Of a DNA stretch of 64,000 nt, positions 23,409 to 32,885 are shown in pieces. The notes below the pieces were generated by a model, which saw nothing but the letters and a program-made list of their open reading frames with translations, ran no database searches and was not told the DNA's origin. Within the stretch, counting starts at the first letter, position 1; every line of letters begins with the position of its first letter. This DNA comes from Trichobilharzia regenti (lineage: Eukaryota > Platyhelminthes > Trematoda > Strigeidida > Schistosomatidae), in NCBI GenBank assembly GCA_944472135.2, contig OX235270.1, positions 41,726,352 to 41,790,351 on the forward strand, read 5' to 3'. The position numbers and the translations under genes are program-made.

Positions 23409-24038
23409 CCTAGTCAAGCAAGTCTGCGTCGTTCTTCTCTACCGAAGTCCAAGAATTTCGACGACAATCCGTCTGGCATCGAACCTCAGCTTCAAAACTC
23501 GTCTGCGCCTTCGAACTCACCATCCACAGATAATTTTCTAACTTCGACAGTTTCCTCATCTACTACAGCTGTTAAAAACCCTCAAAACAAAAGAAATCGT
23601 AATGCAAAGTTTCCGAAGTCACTCAGTGACAGTAACAATAAGTCCATAACTGTTCACTCACCTCCATTACAGTCGAAAGAAAATTTGAAAAGTAAACAAG
23701 ATTGTTCAAAAGAACTAAATAATGCTGGAGTGGAAAGCAAACGAAACAGAACCGCATCTCCAGATATATCTGAACTGTGTCCTTTCCCGTTAGATGATAT
23801 GCTGGATACGGAGATAAGTAGCTCTGTTAAATCTTTAGATCTAACTGATCTTGGGAATGGAGAATGCACGGACTCTGTGTGTAGCATATCCGATGGAAAT
23901 CATGGAGGTCATGCACTGTCACTGAGTCCTTCATATAGTGGGAATTTAACATCACCTTCATCATTCGCTGGAGAAACAACCCGAAACCTCACACAGTCTG
24001 ATAAGATTTTAGAATCTGACAGCGTCAACAGTAAACAA
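23409..24038 (+). CDS. ASXL: ASXL-like protein, low-complexity middle exon
   Basis: 210 codons in phase 0 on both sides. The acceptor is the AG at 23407-23408, chosen because it keeps phase 0 with the upstream exon; a second AG at 23413 would not. The donor gtaagt follows the CAA codon at 24038. The peptide is rich in Ser, Asn, Pro and Lys, with no fold recognised; it contains a short acidic patch (CPFPLDDMLDTEISS). It is assigned to the ASXL gene by splice phase, strand and neighbours, not by homology. Vertebrate ASXL proteins are also long and disordered after DEUBAD. Confidence 0.72.
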
Positions 24039-24511
24039 GTAAGTTTGAATGTTTGTCAATGAATCATTATGATTATTGTCATGATATTTTGATTGGATAA
24101 AAAGTGTACCACATAGAGACAGCAAAATTCTGTTCAACAGGTATATTCAACAGGTTGGTAGGACTTCAACATTTTCCCCTGATAATCAAGGTATCCTGAA
24201 CAAAGAATACAACAAGAATTGAGATTGAACAACGTAACACTGAAACATCACAAAATATACGCTATCATGTGTGTCTTTATTCTATCCACTAAGTGTTAGT
24301 TTATGTGCACTATACGGAAGTCACAAGCTGCTCATATTTTTAAACCAATTCTTAACAAAGAACCATGTTTCTGTGGAGGTAGATTGACTCTGAAAACCAA
24401 AGCGTAGCAACTTGAATGCCATCTGATAATACAAAAAAGCTGAGTATTATATGATAGGTTAGGTGATGTAGCTACATATATTATTTAACTTATCGGGAAA
24501 CCTATACTACT

Positions 24512-24557
<46 letters not shown>

Positions 24558-24797
24558 CTTATTTCCTCAGTTAATCTAATTGTAACTGATTTTCAGTCGA
24601 GTCTCATTCCATCATAGAAGTTAGTCCATTCAAACAGCGAGAATAAGTGAATGATTATCAAATTTTGCAAGACGTGATAAAAAACAAAAAAGTTGGGCTA
24701 AAGGAAGTCCTTTTATCATGCAGATGATTTTTAGATGAAATTACTTTTCTATGTTTTTATCTGTTTATACAATTTGTCACCCTTTTATGTTTTTCAG
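24039..24797 (+). other. ASXL intron, 0.76 kb, with (GT)n run
   Basis: Donor gtaagt; acceptor tatgtttttcag ends at 24797. It holds a (TG)n microsatellite at about 24516-24551. Nothing else seen. Confidence 0.8.
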
Positions 24798-27266
24798 ATT
24801 CATCTACGTCGACTTTCATTGGATTTAAAGCTGGTGAATTCTGCTGGTAATAAACAAAGCAACTCCAATAATTCACGATCTTCGCGACCATCACGTTCCT
24901 CTAATCCCAGTAGTTCTACTGCGTCGCCTTCTATGCCCCCACCCAGACAGACGAAGACTTTAGCCGCTATGCGAGAAAAATTGAGGGCAAAACGTATGTT
25001 GAAAGAAACTGAACGTGGTGTAATGGGCCCACGTTTTTATGGTTTACCGGGCAGCATGACTCCACATCCTGCTAGCGGTTCAAGCGGTTACTTTCAGAGT
25101 CGCAATTATTCTTCATCCGTCAACTTCACAACTCTGAATGAAACAGAAAGTAAACACCCTACGTGTGTTTCTTCATCTTGCACTCCCATGCCATCCCCAG
25201 TCAGCGACAGAAACATACAATCAGTTAATCTCTCCTCCTTACTTAGTGATACTCATGAATCGGCGCCATCTAATTTAGCATCTGAAAGCCCATGTTCTCC
25301 GCATTCAGCTCCTAGCATTGATGTTATGTCCCCCATGCTCTCTTTAAACACTACATCTATAGAAAGTTCAATTACCAACAACTCTGATAGTTATACTTCC
25401 TACTCCAACACTTTTACACAGTCATATCCATCCTCCCCTCATCTTACCAATTCAAGTACGAACGTCACTCTACAACATCCTCTCTCTTCACATTCACCTA
25501 GTCCTGTGCATCCGTCACAGTTACATCGATTAGAACAGAGTGTATCTGCCCCTCCCACTCCTTCAAATCCTCAATCAGGACAAAACTTCATAAATTACTC
25601 TCATCCATTAGGGCCTTCTTTCTCTTATTCAGGAAATTGTTCTAGTTCTTCAGCCCCACTACGCACGTCTCAAGTAAGTCCGGTTGTGTCTGTTGGCTCG
25701 TATCCATCTCCCGTGTTCATGGCCAAATCCACAGTGACATCTAGCATTCGATCAAACAGTTCAGTTCTAACGGATTCACATCTCACTCATAACTTGAATA
25801 ATCCAATCTCAAGTAGTGGCAGCCCGACCATTAACGTGAATTGTACAGTTTCGGAATGCTCAACTGTATCTAAGTCAGTTAGTCAAGCATTCTCTCCTTT
25901 TGTAGAACCTGTGACTTCGGTGCAAGCGACAATAAAATCTGTTCCAACTCTTGACACAATCTCCATCAGTCCGTTGAAATCCGTCTCTAGTGTTACCAAA
26001 TTACTGACTTCTAATTCGCGCCAAAATCGTCCCTCAACAACAACGCGCGCTTTCTTTGTCGATGGGGATAACTTGTCGGAAGCCGTTGCATTTCTTCAGA
26101 GTTTAAATCCAAAAGCTACAATTACTCAACAACAGTTCTTGCTTATTCCTGGCGCCAACAAATCACAAATGTTCTTATGCAGAGCACCTGTTACGTGTTC
26201 ATCTGATATTATATCTTCATCACAAACTACAGTTTCTGTTTCACATACTTCTCAGACATCTGGGATAAGTAACCCACTACTCGTAACAAATTCAGGAAAA
26301 TTGAACACCGAAAACCAACCTAATTCCGTTTGTACACCTATTGTTTTGAACGATATCCCATCAACATCTTGTCCTCGTGAGAAAAACTGTTTATCGACCA
26401 ACATTTCAGTTACTGAACCATGTAGACCTGGAAGCTTCTATATGACAACAAACAACGATGGTTCATTTCCTAAAGTCATGAAAAGCTCAGCAGAGTTGCA
26501 GGTGCCTCGATCTCTAGTGTACTCAAAATCCATTAATGTATCTAGTCCAAATGGACCATCATTTCCTCTAAATATATTAATTTCCCATCCTAAAGTTTGT
26601 GAGACCAATAGTGAACGCCCGTCTTTACTTCATGTTGTAAAATCAGTGTCATCGTCGTCCAAATTAACTATTCCCTCATCAGCTAATTCAGTCTCTTGTT
26701 CACCCCACGCAGCTGTACCTGCACTTTTTAATTACAAGCAACCTGTATCTCATCCTCAGCTCAATGTTTCATTGCTAGCCCCTGGACCATCTGTTATAAA
26801 TAATGAAGTTCCTATACTTTTTGTTCAAGATCGTAATCAGCATCCTGTAAGATCACAAACTCCGAGTCGACCTGTTAACTGGCTACAACATAGTTCATTT
26901 GATCACCACGCAGACCTAACTGACCGGTCGTCTGTTAGTTTACCTATTATACCGACTGCAACTGTGATAACAACACATGCAAATAACACCGGTGAATTTC
27001 GATGTTTTCCTCACCCAGTAGCTAGATCTGCACCGTCTATGCAAATTTCAAACAACGTATCTGTTTCGAATCACTTCGGTTTCCAGTCAATACAGTCTGG
27101 GCAACCACAGAACCCAGCAGGAACCTCTCCGTTTTTATCCGGCCCAACTGCCACTATTATGTCTCCATGCCTACCTGCCGTGATTCTTTCACATCCAATA
27201 ACAATCCAGTCAACTAGTAACATTGCTCCCTGTCAACAGAACATTTTTACTAAGTCTCTCCCATAA
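24798..27266 (+). CDS. ASXL: ASXL-like protein, long Ser/Pro/Thr-rich exon to stop
   Basis: 822 codons plus stop in one exon, entered in phase 0 after a strong acceptor. It starts IHLRRLSLDLKLV. A basic stretch, QTKTLAAMREKLRAKRML, loosely resembles the KTLA-IKA-A region of vertebrate ASXL proteins. Most of the rest is disordered Ser/Thr/Pro/Asn-rich sequence. One more ordered island stands out (RAFFVDGDNLSEAVAFLQS to about IPGANKSQMFLCRAPV, near 26045-26200). Vertebrate ASXL1-3 and fly Asx end in a PHD finger; this frame stops at KSLP without one. Either the fluke protein lacks it or a downstream exon is spliced in from a donor before the stop. No long internal repeats were seen. Confidence 0.78.
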   Translation: MHLRRLSLDLKLVNSAGNKQSNSNNSRSSRPSRSSNPSSSTASPSMPPPRQTKTLAAMREKLRAKRMLKETERGVMGPRFYGLPGSMTPHPASGSSGYFQSRNYSSSVNFTTLNETESKHPTCVSSSCTPMPSPVSDRNIQSVNLSSLLSDTHESAPSNLASESPCSPHSAPSIDVMSPMLSLNTTSIESSITNNSDSYTSYSNTFTQSYPSSPHLTNSSTNVTLQHPLSSHSPSPVHPSQLHRLEQSVSAPPTPSNPQSGQNFINYSHPLGPSFSYSGNCSSSSAPLRTSQVSPVVSVGSYPSPVFMAKSTVTSSIRSNSSVLTDSHLTHNLNNPISSSGSPTINVNCTVSECSTVSKSVSQAFSPFVEPVTSVQATIKSVPTLDTISISPLKSVSSVTKLLTSNSRQNRPSTTTRAFFVDGDNLSEAVAFLQSLNPKATITQQQFLLIPGANKSQMFLCRAPVTCSSDIISSSQTTVSVSHTSQTSGISNPLLVTNSGKLNTENQPNSVCTPIVLNDIPSTSCPREKNCLSTNISVTEPCRPGSFYMTTNNDGSFPKVMKSSAELQVPRSLVYSKSINVSSPNGPSFPLNILISHPKVCETNSERPSLLHVVKSVSSSSKLTIPSSANSVSCSPHAAVPALFNYKQPVSHPQLNVSLLAPGPSVINNEVPILFVQDRNQHPVRSQTPSRPVNWLQHSSFDHHADLTDRSSVSLPIIPTATVITTHANNTGEFRCFPHPVARSAPSMQISNNVSVSNHFGFQSIQSGQPQNPAGTSPFLSGPTATIMSPCLPAVILSHPITIQSTSNIAPCQQNIFTKSLP

Positions 27267-29074
27267 GCACTGCAGTATGTGAAAGTAACCTACTACTAAA
27301 CAGAAGCTCTGTTCATTGTTTTTGTCTAATGCAAATGCACGATTAATATCTCTTCCAGATATCCTAGAGAGGCTCAACAGTAACCTGGGTTGTTCATACG
27401 CAAATCTATTCTATCATAGAGTTCATTTTTTTCTTCCAAGTTGTCTACTACCCCTTTGATACAGTTCTTTTTTATCTCTAAAGTAAATTGGAAATCTGTT
27501 TGAATTTTCTTTCTTCTGATTTTTGTGCGATAGCTCCGCTTTACTCTATCTTGAAAATCCAAAACTGTACTGTATCTAAATGACAATTTTATTTGAAAAC
27601 TCCTAGGTTAAATTCCTCACCTTTTTCTTCGAAATGTCTTCTCCCGATGTTCCACTTCGCCGTATTTATCCCAACTAGACTTCTTCGTTTAGTTATAAAT
27701 CTGGTTTTAGAGGAATTTATGGCTGTGTCCATTCAGGAATCTGCTTTTTCTTTGCGTTTTTCACATCATTTCTCACAGTACCTACAACTTATATTATATT
27801 TGCGTCAACGCGCACATATTTACTTGAGTTTAATTGACCACCTAGAATCCTTTCCATAAGATAATTTACACACGTTTCTAGAGGGGAATTGATAGTGTTT
27901 ACTTAGCTCTCCTACCGACTTGCTTTTTCGTCTACTTATTTACCTCAATAATGATTTATTTGATTGTTTATATGGGTGTATTGCGTAGTTGTACAGTATT
28001 TCTTTGTATTCATTCGAAGTCTGTTTTGATGACTGACTCATTTTACCTAATTTTTCTTTTAAATTTGTCTTATATAATACAAAAGTAATTTATTTTGCTT
28101 TTCTTCCCGTCATAATTATGATTTTAGCTTACTGTTTCCTCGAAGAAAAACATTGTCATATATGTGTATGGCATATTTAAGCGTATCTTAATTCAGCTTT
28201 AATATCTAATATACCAGTCATTTATCAGAACAGTAAAGGATGCGTTTTATCTAGTCTTCTATGGATACTACAATCTCCACTGACAAACTCTACCACATTA
28301 TCATTATCTATATCGGTCCATGTAAAAGCTAATAAGATGTGTACATAGAGACTGGTTAACGAATCAACATAGAACTGAGGTTTAAGGAATATCATCCTCA
28401 TTTGCTGCACTTCTAAATCTTATGAAGAGAAAAGAGAATAATAATATGGATAAAAATGAGAAGATTTCTAAAACTATCGCAAATTTTTAAGGTGGGAAAT
28501 ATCAAATTCACCTGTACCGTCGTAAATATTTTCAAGACAAGTCTTTGGTCTCTAACTCTTAACATCTTAAGGACCCTATAGTAAAGCAATCCACACCTAC
28601 GTGGCTAAGACCAAAAGCTTCTGTTATCTGCATTATGGAAACTATTTACATTTTTTATGTTGAATGCAAAAGTGCATTTGTGTAATCGCTAGTGTTTACT
28701 CGCAAATGTCTCCATATAATCGCTGTTATTAAGTATTGGCGTTTAAAGGGTGGAGTTAATACTTCATTAAACACCTCTTGGCACATACAGTTATGATGAA
28801 GGGTGGGATCCACATTTCTTAAGTTCACTATTTCGATAGGCTGTAAACTTGGTGAAATTACCGTGTGTATCTCTCTTTATGATTCACTCGTAAAACGTGT
28901 GTTCACATCCTATGAGACTTTAGATTGACCTTCATTTGTCTTTCATTTCTATTTGAGCTATGAAAAGAATAAAACCCTAATCATTTACAAAGATTGTTCT
29001 TCATAGAAAAAGTAGACAATTTGTCTTCATTACTTCCACATTAATTTCTTTATTAGATATACCATATTATATAT
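27267..29074. other. Downstream flank of ASXL, no further gene recognised
   Basis: Contains the presumed 3' untranslated region. An aataaa occurs near 28970, too far away to assign with confidence. Short open frames (27374-27586, 27593-27859, 28225-28410) look like chance. No PHD-type cysteine cluster was seen. Confidence 0.4.
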
Positions 29075-32000
29075 GGTCGGGCTTGAACACCGCAATGATC
29101 TATTCAAGCTATACTGGCTGAGACTTATGTCTCTTGAGGTCCTACCATGCCAGGCAGGTTGTTTGGATAGCGGTTAAACAAAAAGCAGCTACCCAATCCA
29201 ACATCATGTCCAATACAAAATCACAAAATTTCATGCCGGATCGGCCGTGGCCCGGATTAACAACGACCGCGCTTCCTGCTGCCGTGTCACAGGGCAGGAG
29301 TGATAAATATGCTACTGAGGCACACCAAACAAAAAAGAACGAACAAAAACAGGCCGCGTGTGACCGGCCTCAAGCAGTTGTCCCCTGGGCTCTGCGGTCA
29401 CGCAACCAACTTCCACGGTGTGGGCAGCCGGGAAGTAACAATCGCCCTCACAATCCGAAATGCACACGAAACCTCTCTATTACTCACTCATCTTTGTCTT
29501 CATCTTCATCTCTATCATCTTGCCTTCCTTCCACTGATGCAACTCCTCGACTTGATAGCTCTCCACTCTGCGTCCACTAAAAACGATGGAAGCCAAAAAA
29601 CCACCACCGACAGCCTCTTAAAGCCGCGCCACCAATTTCATATAGGAGCTCTTAATGTTAGGACACTTTGCCAAATAGGACAACAAGCATCACTAGCCAA
29701 GACCCTGGCATCACGAGCCATTGATGTATGCTGTGTTTCAGAAACACGCATACAAGACCCAAGTGTGGTTATTCACCTAACCCCACCTGGCCAACAGGTT
29801 GAATCTGCAAAATTCACCTTGAGGGTGTCAGGAGATGCCACAGCTAGTTCACGAGGATTAGCTGGCGTAGGGATAGCTTTGAGTACTAGGGCAGAAAAGA
29901 CATTGCTTGACTGGATCCCGGTAGATAGCCGAATGTGTGCTGTCCGTCTGAACGGATCAGTAAGAAGGAGGAAGGACTGCACTACTCGCCGATGCCTTTT
30001 CGTAATCTCCGCCTACGCCCCCACTGACTGCAGTTCAGATGAAACGAAGGATGAGTTCTACCAAAAGCTGTCTAGTTTGGTGCGAAAGGCTAAACGCTCA
30101 GACATAGTCGTTCTAGCTGGTGACTTTAACGCTCAAGTAGGGAAATTGTGTCAATCTGAGAAGGATGTCGGTGGCACCTATGGAGTTCCGTGCCAGCGAA
30201 CCGACAACGGTGACCGTCTCCTACAGTTCTGCTCTGATAATCATTTGTTTCTTGTAAGCACTAACTTCAAACACAAGGAGAGACACTGTTTGACTTGGAG
30301 ACCCCCTTCATCAAACCAACGCTGGACACAAATAGACCACATAGCAATAAGCTATCGTTGGCGTGGGTCGGTAGGAGATTGTCGCTCCTTCTGGAACACG
30401 TGCGTAGATACCGACCATGCACTGGTCCGCGCTCGGGTGTGCTTACGACTGAACGGACGTAGGAAACAGCTGGCGGTAAAACCATCACGTCCCCAGCTCG
30501 ATCAGGAAACTAAATCCGTATTTGAGGAAGAACTAGCTAAACACATATCTGTGTTCGACAGCTGTGCTCACCCTGAAGAAGCTTGGAAAAATATCCAGGC
30601 AGCCATAGATACAGCTGTAAAAGCTGTGAATAAGGTAAACCCAAAGGTGAGTAAAAACCACTGGATCTCCACCGCCTCATCCGAACTGATAGATGCTAGA
30701 AGACTTATTCCGGCGAGCTCCGAATTCAATGAGGAGCGAAAGCTGCACAAGAGGAAACTTACGAAAAGTCTCCGCAAGGACCGTGAACAGTGGTGGGCGA
30801 CAAAAGCCAAAGAGATGGAGAAAGCTTCGAGGATAGGCAACACCAGGCAACTCTTTGGACTCATCAGGGAAACGGGTGGGAGAAGACAAATCATTAGTGA
30901 GACAATCTCGGAAAAAAATGGCACTATAATTAGCTCCCAGGATAGACGACTGGATCGTTGGAAAGAGCATTATGAGGAGCAGTTTAATTTGCCCACAGCC
31001 ACGCTCAACCTTCCGAGCATCCAACACCTCCCTGAATGGGATATAGACACAGGTCCTCCGTCCCTAACTGAGGTTACTAAAGCTGTCACCAATCTGAAAC
31101 TAGGCAAAGCAGCGGGACCTGATGGAATGACTCCAGAGGTATTTAAGTACGGTGGAGACAGCTTACTGTCCGGATTAACTGAGGTACTAGGCAGCGTCTG
31201 GGAATCAGAAGAAGTCCCATCGGGTTGGTGTAAGTCACTGATTATCCCCATATACAAGAAGGGAGACAAGTCTTCCTGTGATAATCACAGAGGGATTAGC
31301 TTGACTAATATAGTATCTAAAGTCTTAGGCTCAATAATCATGCGTAGACTGAGTGGTGCTCGGGAAGCACAAACACGAGAGAGCCAGGCAGGCTTTAGAC
31401 CAGGAAGAGGGTGTATTGATCATATCTTCACCCTCCGACAGATTCTAGAACATAGGCATTCCTACCGGCGTCCAACAGTCATTATATTTCTTGACCTAAA
31501 GGCAGCATTCGACTCTGTCGATCGAGAAGTTCTCTGGAGATGCTTGGCTGTAAAGGGAATTCCGAGAAAATATATTGCACTGATTAAGGCACTCTACTCG
31601 TACTCATACAGCCAGGTGAGGGCTTACGGCGAGCTGTCATCTGAACTGATGACGACCAGTGGTGTCCGTCAAGGATGCCCATTATCTCCTTTTCTATTCA
31701 ACTTCATCATAGATGTGTTAATGGACTTAACCCTAGGTGACTTCAGCGACTCAGGGATTGACTTGCTACCAGGGAATAATCTCGTTGACTTGGAATATGC
31801 AGACGATATAGTCCTTCTAGGCGAAGACGCTGACGAAATGCAGAGTCTTCTAAACACCTTGAGCCGCAATCTACGAATGTTTGGCATGCGATTCGCTCCC
31901 GCCAAATGCAAGATGATGTTACAGGACTGGACTACATCGACGCCTAGTTTAAAAATAGGAAGTGAAGTGGTAGAGCACGTTGACCGCTTCACTTATTTGG

Positions 32001-32812
32001 GAAGTACCATCGCCAACGGGCTGATCTCTGACGAAATCTCAGCACGAATACAAGGGGCTCGTTTCGCATTTGTTAGTTTACGCCGACTCTGGCGTAGACG
32101 AGATGTTCGACTATCGACCAAAGGGCGGGTGTACTGCTCATCAGTCCGCTCCGTCCTCCTTTATGGTTGTGAGACCTGGCCACTGAGAGTGGAAGACATG
32201 AAAAGACTAGCTGTCTTTGATCATAGGTGCCTGCGTTCTATTTCCCGTGTAAAGTGGCATAATAAGGTGAGCAACATTGAGGTTAGGCGTCGAGTTCTAG
32301 GTAAACAGGGGAAATCAATCGACGAAGTCGTGAAGCTACAAAGACTGAGATGGTTAGGACATGTGTTACGTATGCCAAGTCATCGCCTTCCTCGACGAGC
32401 AATGTTAGCGGATATAGGGTCAGGCTGGAAAAAAGCTAGCGGCGGTCAAAGGAAAACTTGGCACCAGTCAATGAAATCCACAACAGTTGGTTTAAGCCAC
32501 GTAGGAAGGTGTAGACTTCCTGGTTGGCGTCCTCGGGACGGTAAAAATCTATGGTTGGAAACAATTGGTGACATGGCTCAAAATCGTTCTCAGTGGCGCA
32601 GATGCATCCACTCCTTGTGACGTATTATTTCCAATGAAACAGTTTTGTTCTTCGTTACTATTCCTTTGTCTCACACCTTTGCTCACTGTTTCTATTATGC
32701 TTTTCTTGTACTTTCTTCTGTTGCTTTGTGTGGTACACGGAGTGTGGCGACTTGAACTTGCGCACATTTGTGTAGAGTTCTATGTCGAAAACAGACAGGC
32801 AGACAGAAATCA
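29075..32812 (+). mobile_element. Perere/SR3-like RTE-clade LINE, apparently complete
   Basis: Contains a 5' leader of about 230 bp, one long open frame and a 3' tail of about 190 bp that ends in short ACAG-type repeats (gacaggcagacag), as is common for RTE elements. The 5' border is a guess; no target-site duplication was identified. PLE tail sequence begins immediately at the 3' end (32812). Its uninterrupted frame marks it as the youngest LINE in the window. It matches the truncated copies at 13434-14264, 17046-17900 and 39407-40171. Confidence 0.88.
29309..32620 (+). CDS. LINE polyprotein: APE endonuclease plus reverse transcriptase
   Basis: About 1100 residues without a break; the frame opens at 29300 and the first ATG is at 29309. 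The first 100 or so residues are low-complexity and may not be native, so a later start is possible. The apurinic-endonuclease-like domain includes GALNVRTL (about 29645), VVLAGDFNAQVG (about 30105), WTQIDHIAIS (about 30325) and DTDHALV (about 30410). The reverse transcriptase includes GKAAGPDGMTPEVFK (about 31105), FLDLKAAFDSVDRE (about 31490), SGVRQGCPLSPF (about 31660) and the catalytic YADD at 31796-31807. The C-terminal domain has WLGHVLRMPSHRLPRR. These parts would nick DNA and copy the element RNA by target-primed reverse transcription. All signature residues examined are present, so the copy may be active. Confidence 0.93.
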   Translation: MLLRHTKQKRTNKNRPRVTGLKQLSPGLCGHATNFHGVGSREVTIALTIRNAHETSLLLTHLCLHLHLYHLAFLPLMQLLDLIALHSASTKNDGSQKTTTDSLLKPRHQFHIGALNVRTLCQIGQQASLAKTLASRAIDVCCVSETRIQDPSVVIHLTPPGQQVESAKFTLRVSGDATASSRGLAGVGIALSTRAEKTLLDWIPVDSRMCAVRLNGSVRRRKDCTTRRCLFVISAYAPTDCSSDETKDEFYQKLSSLVRKAKRSDIVVLAGDFNAQVGKLCQSEKDVGGTYGVPCQRTDNGDRLLQFCSDNHLFLVSTNFKHKERHCLTWRPPSSNQRWTQIDHIAISYRWRGSVGDCRSFWNTCVDTDHALVRARVCLRLNGRRKQLAVKPSRPQLDQETKSVFEEELAKHISVFDSCAHPEEAWKNIQAAIDTAVKAVNKVNPKVSKNHWISTASSELIDARRLIPASSEFNEERKLHKRKLTKSLRKDREQWWATKAKEMEKASRIGNTRQLFGLIRETGGRRQIISETISEKNGTIISSQDRRLDRWKEHYEEQFNLPTATLNLPSIQHLPEWDIDTGPPSLTEVTKAVTNLKLGKAAGPDGMTPEVFKYGGDSLLSGLTEVLGSVWESEEVPSGWCKSLIIPIYKKGDKSSCDNHRGISLTNIVSKVLGSIIMRRLSGAREAQTRESQAGFRPGRGCIDHIFTLRQILEHRHSYRRPTVIIFLDLKAAFDSVDREVLWRCLAVKGIPRKYIALIKALYSYSYSQVRAYGELSSELMTTSGVRQGCPLSPFLFNFIIDVLMDLTLGDFSDSGIDLLPGNNLVDLEYADDIVLLGEDADEMQSLLNTLSRNLRMFGMRFAPAKCKMMLQDWTTSTPSLKIGSEVVEHVDRFTYLGSTIANGLISDEISARIQGARFAFVSLRRLWRRRDVRLSTKGRVYCSSVRSVLLYGCETWPLRVEDMKRLAVFDHRCLRSISRVKWHNKVSNIEVRRRVLGKQGKSIDEVVKLQRLRWLGHVLRMPSHRLPRRAMLADIGSGWKKASGGQRKTWHQSMKSTTVGLSHVGRCRLPGWRPRDGKNLWLETIGDMAQNRSQWRRCIHSL

Positions 32813-32885
32813 CACAGTGAAACAGTATTATTATATAGTGGATGACGTTTCGAACACAATTTATTGTTCATAATCATATCAGTAA
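32812..32885 (-). mobile_element. Penelope-like element tail fragment
   Basis: Matches the PLE 3' tail at 35460-35530 in the same (minus) orientation, including ggatgacgtttcgaacacaa and attgttcataatcatatca. It abuts the LINE 3' end with no spacer. No coding part is present. Confidence 0.8.

Noticed and set aside
29134..29580. Open frame of 148 codons at the LINE 5' end as a separate ORF1
   Set aside because: It overlaps the main frame, is compositionally biased and lacks any nucleic-acid-binding motif; RTE elements commonly lack a conserved ORF1.
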